Shown here piece after piece: positions 14,013 to 21,400 of a stretch of 28,062 bases of DNA. The DNA comes from a virus: IMG/VR virus record IMGVR_UViG_3300042306_000024, positions 1 to 28,062 of that record, one strand, 5' to 3'. The notes under the pieces were generated by a model. It was not told the DNA's origin and searched no databases. It worked only from the letters and a program-made list of their open reading frames with translations. The translations under genes and the position numbers were made by a program. Each line of letters begins with the position of its first letter. Within the stretch, counting starts at the first letter, position 1.

Positions 14013-14285
14013 CTAGTCTGCTATCGTTATTGTTTCTATTGTATATCCCGCTGCTTCTAAAGATGTCTTCTCAGCAAGGGAAACTTCATATTTACTTCCA
14101 CCTAGGTAGTAGGCTTGGGCTGCATTTAATTCATCAATGTATGGATAACGTGCCTCACGATAAACGCCATTCTCCTTAAGTACTGATACACCACGTTTTA
14201 ACTTCATGCGATAGTGTAGCCTATTGTACCCTGCTGGACCTTCCATAACATATGGTGTTTCGAAGTAATATTTATAAGTTGGCAT
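14013..14285 (-). CDS. small protein after the major capsid gene, unknown function
   Basis: This 90-aa protein starts MPTYKYYFETPYVMEGPAGY, continues with a basic strand region (RLHYRMKLKRGVSVLKENG), and ends in a compact helix-strand unit (SLAEKTSLEAAGYTIETITI). There are no cysteines or membrane segments. AAGGAG lies 5 bases before the ATG. The gene is the first after the hairpin that follows the capsid gene, so its expression is probably lower than that of the capsid gene. A capsid decoration, stopper or head-completion protein would fit the position, but no motif settles this. Confidence 0.62.
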   Translation of the reverse strand: MPTYKYYFETPYVMEGPAGYNRLHYRMKLKRGVSVLKENGVYREARYPYIDELNAAQAYYLGGSKYEVSLAEKTSLEAAGYTIETITIAD

Positions 14286-14307
14286 TTGTTCTCCTTAGTA
14301 GTTTTAC

Positions 14308-14339
14308 AGATAGGGCTAGAGTTGCCCCTAGCCCCATCT
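14308..14339 (-). promoter_or_regulatory. strong RNA hairpin between major capsid gene and next gene
   Basis: On the minus-strand RNA, AGATGGGGCUAG pairs with CUAGCCCUAUCU to give a 12-bp stem with an 8-base loop. One of the pairs is G-U, which is a mismatch if the plus strand is read, so the structure is suited to the minus-strand transcript. It starts 15 bases after the capsid stop codon and is followed by GUAAAAC, not a U tract. It could act as an mRNA-end stabiliser, processing site or partial terminator that favours capsid protein over downstream products. Confidence 0.65.
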
Positions 14340-14354
14340 ATCTAATTACTTAGA

Positions 14355-15335
14355 TTAAGCCGCTGGACGAACTGCTGATGCAGTCTGAATACGCCATAGA
14401 GCGTCTGGACGGTATAGGTTCCAACCTAATACTCCGTACCAGCCGATAGGGCGTAGACGCATCAACTTGTCGGTCACTGGACCAATTACAGTGTGTGGCT
14501 CTTCAGCAACAGCCTCTGCTAGTGCTTGTTGACCCATGATAAATGTGTCGTACACACGAGTTTGTGTTGTGCCTGAACCTGCGCCTGCTTGTGAGTTAGG
14601 TAGACGTGGAGACTCGATGAAAGCAACGCCTTCAAAAGTTCCAATCTCGCCTGCGTAAATGCCTGCTGGGTTTACGTACTCTGCAGGTTGACGCCATGAA
14701 GCAGTTCCTGTTTCTGCACGAAGATCGTGTGAAACTTCTGGGTGGATGTATGAAGCAAATAGGCTTCCACGACGTGGAACTACGTTTGCTGCACGCATCT
14801 TCGCTACTACGTAGCGGATGTCTTTTGCCTTCAAGGTATCTGTTGCAGATACACCTGTTACGGCAGCAGTTGAGATTGCTCCAGCGATTTCGCGGATAAC
14901 TTTTGTGCCACCTGCAAGAACTCCCTTGATAACTTCATCAAGAGAATCGTTCAAGTTGTAAGCAACAATGTTAGCAAGTGCTGGCTCTACATCTGCAAGT
15001 GAGAATAAATCTAACTTACGTGTTGAGATGATTGAGTTACCGTACTCGTTTAGAGTTACAGCAACAGTTGTTGTAGCAGGTACTGCTACTGCATCTACGT
15101 CAACTGTTTCAGTTAGTGTAGATGTCTTTACTGCCAAATCGTTGTAGATCTGGAATAGCACGCTTGAACCAGCGTGTGTTTGTGATACGGGCTTCTTATC
15201 AGCAACTTGACGGAATGATGGTACGGAACGAAGAGCAAACTCTACGAGACGATCATACGCCTGTGTTACAAGGTTAGCGCCGACCACTGTGCCTGCTTGC
15301 CCTGAAGGCAATGCAGCAGCGGTAAATAATGACAT
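14355..15335 (-). CDS. major capsid protein, N4-gp56-like (HK97 fold)
   Basis: This 326-aa protein forms the phage head shell. The N-terminus (SLFTAAALPSGQAGTVVGAN) leads into a helix (QAYDRLVEFALRSVPSF), then the pattern of N4-gp56-type capsid proteins: SSVLFQIYNDLAV, TTVAVTLNEYGNSIISTRKL, AYNLNDSLDEVIKGVL, DIRYVVAKMRAANV. Later comes ASYIHPEVSHDLRAETGTA followed by SWRQPAEYVNPAGIYAGEIG and FEGVAFIESPRL, the most recognisable block of the family. The length is close to that of small members. The scaffold gene precedes it by 32 bases with AAAGG before the ATG, and the strong hairpin follows. No separate decoration domain is visible. Confidence 0.93.
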   Translation of the reverse strand: MSLFTAAALPSGQAGTVVGANLVTQAYDRLVEFALRSVPSFRQVADKKPVSQTHAGSSVLFQIYNDLAVKTSTLTETVDVDAVAVPATTTVAVTLNEYGNSIISTRKLDLFSLADVEPALANIVAYNLNDSLDEVIKGVLAGGTKVIREIAGAISTAAVTGVSATDTLKAKDIRYVVAKMRAANVVPRRGSLFASYIHPEVSHDLRAETGTASWRQPAEYVNPAGIYAGEIGTFEGVAFIESPRLPNSQAGAGSGTTQTRVYDTFIMGQQALAEAVAEEPHTVIGPVTDKLMRLRPIGWYGVLGWNLYRPDALWRIQTASAVRPAA

Positions 15336-15367
15336 TTAGTCATATCCTTTCGGTTAGTGTGAAATTA

Positions 15368-15853
15368 CTACGATTGTGAACCGTAGATTAGGTTTAGAAT
15401 ATCTTCGGCAGATTGAGCAGATTGGATTTTAATACCCATATCCTCAGCCTTGTCGGGGGATAAAGCCCCTGTTGTTACATTGTCCATTTGACGAATAGAC
15501 GCTACATCTCGAGAATCTACTTCTTTCTTAGGTTGTACTTGAACACCGAATATTTCAGCGTTCTGTTCCAACCAAGATGAAATTGCTTCTTCCGAAGCAT
15601 CTAGATCACTTGGAACGAAAGCGGCAACTTTTGGGTTTACGCCACGGGATGCAAATACATCCTTCAAAACCCGCTCTCTTTGGGATTTACTGAGTTCACC
15701 TAAAGTGGACTCCAGATCCTTGTTTCTCTTTTGCTCGACCTTTAAGGCCTTGCGTAGTTTCTTTACAAGGTCTGTATCTGAATCAAATGTTGCCATATTG
15801 ACATCATCATCTTCTTCATCTTCATCCCAGTAGTTATCGCGGTTGTTGCTCAT
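15368..15853 (-). CDS. capsid scaffolding protein
   Basis: At 161 aa from the chosen start, the protein is acidic at first (NYWDEDEEDDDVNMATFD), then forms a long charged helix likely to be coiled coil (TDLVKKLRKALKVEQKRNKD onward to about residue 70). A C-terminal acidic/helical part follows with ASEEAISSWLEQNAEIFG and SAQSAEDILNLIYG. That architecture and the position immediately before the capsid gene are those of phage scaffold proteins. I start at MSNNRDNYW because GGGAGAAG lies just upstream; in-frame ATGs at 15892 and 15907 could add 13 or 18 residues. It would be removed from the prohead, possibly by the HslV-like hydrolase at 24667-25236. Confidence 0.82.
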   Translation of the reverse strand: MSNNRDNYWDEDEEDDDVNMATFDSDTDLVKKLRKALKVEQKRNKDLESTLGELSKSQRERVLKDVFASRGVNPKVAAFVPSDLDASEEAISSWLEQNAEIFGVQVQPKKEVDSRDVASIRQMDNVTTGALSPDKAEDMGIKIQSAQSAEDILNLIYGSQS

Positions 15854-15973
15854 AGCAACTTCTCCCTTGTTAGTAGTTGGCGTACGCCTCATTAAAGATA
15901 GGGGCATCTATAATGGCTCGTACTATCGGTTTTATACACCGCATGGACCGATGGCTCCATGTCGGGAATCTAG
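15854..15973 (-). promoter_or_regulatory. structured leader upstream of the scaffold and capsid genes
   Basis: This is the longest non-coding stretch in the window. On the minus strand it holds, in order, a hairpin with 6-bp stem CATGGA/TCCATG (15942-15961), a hairpin CGGT/ACCG (15927-15941), the perfect palindrome GGCGTACGCC (15879-15888), and the scaffold ribosome site. A TATAAA lies in the second hairpin loop, but I see no convincing -35 box 17 bases upstream, so a standard promoter is not supported. A phage-specific promoter, an operator or an RNA-level control element remains possible. Confidence 0.4.
15892..15960 (-). CDS. possible 22-aa leader peptide before scaffold
   Basis: A short frame MEPSVHAVYKTDSTSHYRCP-YL lies in the leader. 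Its TAA shares a base with an in-frame upstream ATG of the scaffold (TAATG), the same junction style as in most of the operon. No ribosome site precedes it, and its first codons lie inside a hairpin stem. It may be a translated leader that modulates scaffold synthesis, or chance. Confidence 0.2.
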   Translation of the reverse strand: MEPSVHAVYKTDSTSHYRCPYL

Positions 15974-17281
15974 TTAGTATTGTCCAGAGATTGGTGTAGT
16001 CCTTAGGGACTGACCAGTTAATCCAGACTGTCTTCTAAAGGACATTTGTTCTTGTTCAGATAAACGCTTGAATCGTTCTTTTTCAATTCCACGGAATTGC
16101 TCTTCTTCAAGTTCTGCTTGAATAGTAGATGTCTTTGCTGCATTTGCACCTTCATAGATACCAGATAGTTTCGTAGCAGGTGCTAGGGATGCTGCAATAT
16201 TTTCGTATCCCTTAGATGCAAGTGCTGCAATTTCGTTCTCGCTTAAGCCCTTGGCTGTAAGTTCAGCGCCATACTTCTTAATGTTATCTGTATTAACTAC
16301 GATACCAGTAGCAGCGTTAGAACGACGGACTGCTTCAATTGCAACGGCTGCAGTATTAACTCTCTGCTTCATTTGCTCTGTACCTATGGTTTGATCTAAG
16401 TAGAAGTCTGTAAGGTTCTGTGCTCCTGAGATGTAACCAAGATCAGTCAATGCCTTAATTCTATTAGGATCTGATGTAATAGCAAGCAGTCGAGCAGTAT
16501 TAGCATTCTCATCAAATGCCTTAACGCTTACCTTGTTTGTTAAGTATGATTGAATATAATCATTACTTGTAAATTTAGTATCTAAAGCATATTTAGTGGC
16601 AGTAGCCTTATATCCTTCTACAGTCTGGAACAAGTCTTTAGCACTATAAGGATCTGTAACTTTATCATTAAAGAAACCATACTTAGCGTAGAATGGTGAG
16701 GTAATTGTTGTACCTGCTTTAGTCGTATAATCTTTGTTGTTTAGATAGATCTCGACAATACCCTCTTCGTCTAAACCCTCTTTTTGTAGAGCGGTTAAGA
16801 ATGCCATAGAATCATCTACTAGTGTGGCTGGAAGCCCACGTCCCTTTAGTGTAGATTTAATAACCTGTAGGTTGGTTGTACCAGTTACTGGCTCTTGATA
16901 GGTAGGGTCTGGATCAGAAAAGGTTCTAGTTGAGCCATCTGACATTCTATCAGTTCTTGTACGATCTTTACCAATACCTGAGTATGAACTAGAAAGTACT
17001 GTAACAGTAACTACATTTCCTGAAGAGTCAAGTGTTACGCCAGAGTTTGCTGCAAAAGCAGCAAGATTTGATTGAATCTTTGGAAGATTTGTTTGCATAG
17101 TTCCAAGAATTTCAGAAATCTTTTTATAGTCTGCAGAAATCTGTGCTTGAGTCCTAGGTGCAGGAATAGGGGCAGGCTTAGGCTTAGGAGTAACAACAGG
17201 TGTTTGAGTAGTTACAGTAGTAGGTTTAACCGCTCTTGCTGCAGCAGCATTTTCTCTTTTGGTTTCTGAACTAATAGCCAT
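15974..17281 (-). CDS. internal virion / ejection protein candidate (435 aa)
   Basis: This 435-aa, mostly helical protein has a Pro/Thr-rich N-terminal linker (VTTQTPVVTPKPKPAPIPAP), a helical segment (QISADYKKISEILGTMQTNL), then helical regions with EGLDEEGIVEIYLNNKDYTT and DFYLDQTIGTEQMKQRVN. The C-terminus is highly charged and coiled-coil-like (TIQAELEEEQFRGIEKERFK, LSEQEQMSFRRQSGLTGQSL) before a disordered end. No enzymatic motif is seen. It forms a block with the 382-aa and 1931-aa genes, each joined by one-base overlap or a one-base gap, between portal-side genes and scaffold. Three consecutive large helical virion proteins without catalytic motifs recall the ejection-protein sets of short-tailed phages; that assignment is inferred. 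Confidence 0.6.
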   Translation of the reverse strand: MAISSETKRENAAAARAVKPTTVTTQTPVVTPKPKPAPIPAPRTQAQISADYKKISEILGTMQTNLPKIQSNLAAFAANSGVTLDSSGNVVTVTVLSSSYSGIGKDRTRTDRMSDGSTRTFSDPDPTYQEPVTGTTNLQVIKSTLKGRGLPATLVDDSMAFLTALQKEGLDEEGIVEIYLNNKDYTTKAGTTITSPFYAKYGFFNDKVTDPYSAKDLFQTVEGYKATATKYALDTKFTSNDYIQSYLTNKVSVKAFDENANTARLLAITSDPNRIKALTDLGYISGAQNLTDFYLDQTIGTEQMKQRVNTAAVAIEAVRRSNAATGIVVNTDNIKKYGAELTAKGLSENEIAALASKGYENIAASLAPATKLSGIYEGANAAKTSTIQAELEEEQFRGIEKERFKRLSEQEQMSFRRQSGLTGQSLRTTPISGQY

Positions 17282-18429
17282 TACTCTCCCAATGCTGTTG
17301 CAATTTTATCAGCCAAACTGGTAGCCTTATTAATGGCTCCAGAACTTACTGCGTATCTAGGATCTGATTCTGCTGCTGCTGACAATTCAATTTCATTCAT
17401 CATACGATATACACCCTTTTCATCTTTGAAGTTAATAGCCTTCTTAATTAAAGGATCATCATAATTAACTGTTCTACCAAATAACTTAGTTAATGACTTA
17501 GCCAAAGGGGTTGTGTATGTAGAGATGTTTTCTCCAGCAGATAGTTCTTTCTCAAGACCTAACCACTGCTTTGATGCAATCTTACGACCTTGCTGTAAGA
17601 AGGTCTCTAATTGTTGAGTAGCGGTCTTATCATCAGATGATGAAAGAACATTCTTAATTACTCCAGTTACTGTTTCGAAGTCAGGTTCATCTAGGTAATT
17701 AGCAGCATAGGTGCCAACAATGGCATCATATAAACTCTTTGCTGTACCGCCAAGTTCTTCACTAGAAGTCATATCGTAATTCTTTACAAGGTATTCAGCC
17801 AAGAACTTCTGTTGTTCTTTCTCTGTAAAACCTTCATCCATAGTAGTAGTCTGTTGAGTAGTAACAGTTCCACTTGTATTGTAGGTTGTAATAGACTTAC
17901 CCTTTTGACGCTTAGCCTCAGCGTTGTAAAGGTTCATGTAATTTTTAATTTGAGCATCAGAAGGGAAGGCGCCGAATGCTTGGTAGTAAGCATCTGATAG
18001 GCTAGCCTTGGCATCTGTAGGATCAATCAACTTAATAGATGTGGCTACCTGCTTGCTAAACTTGGCAGTACCGCCGCCACCTTTATTTTTATATAATTCT
18101 TCTAGTACCTGTATAAATGGAATACCATTTTGAAGGGCAATTAAAGAAGCATCTTTTAAGGCTGCGGTATCTTTAACTCCAAATACACCTCTAGGGGTAT
18201 CATCAGAAGACAAGTTACTGCCACGAAGCAAGGCTTGAATATAATCTAGTTTATTCTGGAAACCTTCTTGAGAGGTATTGCGCCACTCTAATAGGTAGTT
18301 ACCAATAGCCTTAGAATAAGCAGCAGGATCTGCGTAGAGTCTGGACTTTAATTCAAATCCACCTTCTGCTTGTACCTGTTTTAATTGCTCTGCTTGAGAC
18401 TGATACGTTGGCCCAGTATTAAATGTCAA
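17281..18429 (-). CDS. internal virion / ejection protein candidate (382 aa)
   Basis: This 382-aa helical protein has a helical N-terminus (QAEQLKQVQAEGGFELKSRL), a central LSDAYYQAFGAFPSDAQIKN (a pattern I have seen in structural proteins of actinobacterial phages), a Thr-rich loop (TTYNTSGTVTTQQTTT), then TEKEQQKFLAEYLVKNYDM and KQWLGLEKELSAGENISTYT. The C-terminus has KLFGRTVNYDDPLIKKAIN and ESDPRYAVSSGAINKATSLA. No signal peptide or strong membrane segment is present. Its ATG is two bases after the 1931-aa gene's stop, and its TAA shares a base with the next ATG. Virion-internal location is inferred from fold type and context; a tail-associated role cannot be excluded. Confidence 0.58.
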   Translation of the reverse strand: MTFNTGPTYQSQAEQLKQVQAEGGFELKSRLYADPAAYSKAIGNYLLEWRNTSQEGFQNKLDYIQALLRGSNLSSDDTPRGVFGVKDTAALKDASLIALQNGIPFIQVLEELYKNKGGGGTAKFSKQVATSIKLIDPTDAKASLSDAYYQAFGAFPSDAQIKNYMNLYNAEAKRQKGKSITTYNTSGTVTTQQTTTMDEGFTEKEQQKFLAEYLVKNYDMTSSEELGGTAKSLYDAIVGTYAANYLDEPDFETVTGVIKNVLSSSDDKTATQQLETFLQQGRKIASKQWLGLEKELSAGENISTYTTPLAKSLTKLFGRTVNYDDPLIKKAINFKDEKGVYRMMNEIELSAAAESDPRYAVSSGAINKATSLADKIATALGE

Positions 18430-18430
18430 T

Positions 18431-21400
18431 TTATTCCTCTACCTTCAGTAATGAAGCAAACACTCCGTAGTACATACGGGAGAATGCTGGATTTTGTACC
18501 ATTAATCTTGTGGCTAAATCGTTTAGATTTTTAGCCTGCTCTTTCGCATACCAGAATCCAGCACCTATGTTAGGTGTAGCACTGGTTCTGACTTCCTGCA
18601 AATACTTCTCCGCAGATTTATAAGCATTATAAAATTCTACTGTTTCTTTATAGACAGGAGATTTTTCAAATGCTGGTTCGGCTAATGCTTTTTCAACACC
18701 AGCAATTTTATCTCTAGCAGATCCAATATCTGTTGATAGTACAGGAGCAGATCCACCGAATTGATTATTTAATTCAATTACCTTTTCTGTGTACCAAATA
18801 TCGCTATATCCAAGAGTTGCTTGTTCTTCAGAAATCTGAGACTTAGCCATTTGGTATACAACGTTTTCAGCATATTGCTCTAACTCTTCAGGGCGTAGTA
18901 TACGGCGACGGCCTGTAGCCTTCTGCCAATTATAGTAAGCAGTTGCTGCTTCTCCGCCAGGGAAGAAGTAAGGAACGATATCGCCAGTTCTAGTAGCATA
19001 CTTATCCGCCATATCTGGATTCTCATTTAAGAATGACCAAGCATCTCCAGTACCACGAACTGATCTTGTAGAACCACCTAGGATAACTAAAATGTTTTTG
19101 ATTCCAAATGTATCAGAGAACTCGCCTACAGCCTTGAAGTAATCTCCAGGGTGCTTCTTCATTATCTGATCGTATGCACTATACAATGCTGTTTGAGTGC
19201 GTAGTTTACCTTCTTTGTCCTTAGCAAATACCTCTTGAGAAGGAGTTGCTGGAGCAATAGACTGGAAGAATGCTGTCATCAAGCCAGTCCAACGAGATAT
19301 ACCACGAGCATCGTTAAACAACTGGTTTCTTTCAGTATCATTGGCTAATGGATTGTCACCATAATCACCAGTAGATGCTAAGTATGAAGCCCAGTCTTTT
19401 ACGCCACGTTCTACTTGAGTACCATTGTTAACAGCAAGTAAGAATGATTTCTTTAACCATGCTGGAAGGAAGAAATCTTCAATTCCACTTGGCTCACCAA
19501 ACGGAAATATAATTTGACGCATAGCATCCCATTCAGGACCAAATGCTTTAGACTTTCCAGTTGCTGCATAAGCAATCTGACCTACGGGACCAATACCAGG
19601 AATTGCTGGATTGACTGCACCAAATACAAGGTTCAGAGATTGAACTGGGGCAGTAATCTGAAGTGCCTGAGCAGTATCAATGTTCTTTCCAGCCATGGCT
19701 CCAATTATGCTTCCTGCTAATGGATAGCGGAAACGAGTCTCACCAAATTCATCTTTGTAAAAGAATCCTTGATTCTCTTCATATTTAGTTCCAGTTAGAT
19801 CATAGATAGCACTAGATCCTTCTTGGGTCAATGCGTTGTAGGCACGACCAATCTTGTAGAACTGTACAGGATTATCTTTAAATAATTGAGCCCACTTGTA
19901 CATGGTATTGAACTGTGCTTGTGCAAAGGGAAATAAGAAACGTATTGAGTTAGCGTATTGACGTTGCCTAGCAGCATCATAGAACAAATCTTTAGTATAG
20001 GCAGAAGCCTTCTTAGCAGCCATTGAGTTCATAGTATCTAAATCAATACCATCATCTACTGACTTACCCTTTTTACGAGCCGCTATTTCTTTATTAATAG
20101 CACGCAAAGATGGGTGACGACGCATACTTATATTACGGCCATTGATAGTTAGTGGCGCTAATGACTTCTTGGCGTTTACCAAAAGTGCATCTAGGGCATC
20201 ATCATTAACCATGCCTACATAACGACCTACATGGTCCCAGTATGACATACGAAACTCAGGTGCAAAGTTAACTACGTTTTCAATTTTAGTAGCACCATCA
20301 AAGAACCAGTTTACTGCTGTGTCTAAATACTTTGTATCTTGTGGGCCAAATCGCTTATCACGAACATGGATAACAGTAGATCCAGTCATATCTTCTTTAG
20401 GGAAGTTACGACCTATAAGGGATTTAAATGCTCCATCTTCATCAGCAAAGTCATTTATATTTCCAACAGTCTTGTATCTAGGTATCTTTATTTTGACACC
20501 ATTCTGGATAACTTCACCATCAGAAAGCAATTTACGGATAGCCACAGATCCAGGACCAGTACCTGCAACATTGTCAATATAGCGGGCTACAGAACCAGTA
20601 GATGTTTTATCAAATAAGTATGATTTAACATTCTCAGGTATCATGTTTTCTGCGCTCAAGTTGTACTTGCCGTTTACCTTTTTTGGATCTCTTAAAAATA
20701 TCTTTGCAAACTCTGCTGTCTCAACGCCATTACGGCCACCATTAACTAGGTTTTCTAAAACTCCAGCAAACTTCTCGCCTTTACCTTCAATAAGTAAACG
20801 TACTACATCATCTTGTGCTTCTTCTGCGGTGTTTGCTACAATAGGAATAAGAGCATCTGAGTGAGCACGGATCAATGTATTGGCTAAACCAACGTGGTAC
20901 TTACTGCTATCTGTTCCAATAGCCTCGTAGATTTTACCTACAAATGCAAATCTAGGATCTCCAGAGTTATGATTACGGGCTAGGAAATTAAAATTTTCTT
21001 CCACGAATGCTGATATGGATTGATTTAACTCAGCATCTTTACCTACTAGACTATTGCCTTTAACATCATTAGAATATTTAGACATTTTGGCCAGTAACTG
21101 TTTTGCTGCTCCGCCATTAGGATTTCCTGCCATCATAGCGATATAGTTAAATGGATGATTTAATAAAGATTCATGTCCTGAAAAGTACTGACGAAATTGC
21201 ATTTCGCCAACGTTTCGTGCAATATAAGCAATACGAAATGCTAGTTGAGCCGTTCTCCAACGGTCACCAATCTCAGTATTAAATACATCTAATGACTGTT
21301 TAGCACCATACTTAATCTTACTATTGTTATATTTTCTAATTAATTTAGAAATATCTCTAGTATCAGGAAGTCTTACCACATCATCTAAGAATTGGTATTC

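Noticed and set aside
13998-14015. TAGGGATAACAGGG on the minus strand, identical to the first 14 bases of the I-SceI homing site
   Set aside because: The last four positions differ from the 18-bp site except for one base, and it falls on a stop codon and ribosome-site region. No homing endonuclease or intron is seen, so chance similarity is most likely.
15927-15961. tRNA or small RNA gene in the scaffold leader
   Set aside because: The stems are too short and do not form a cloverleaf; no T-loop or acceptor sequence is seen.
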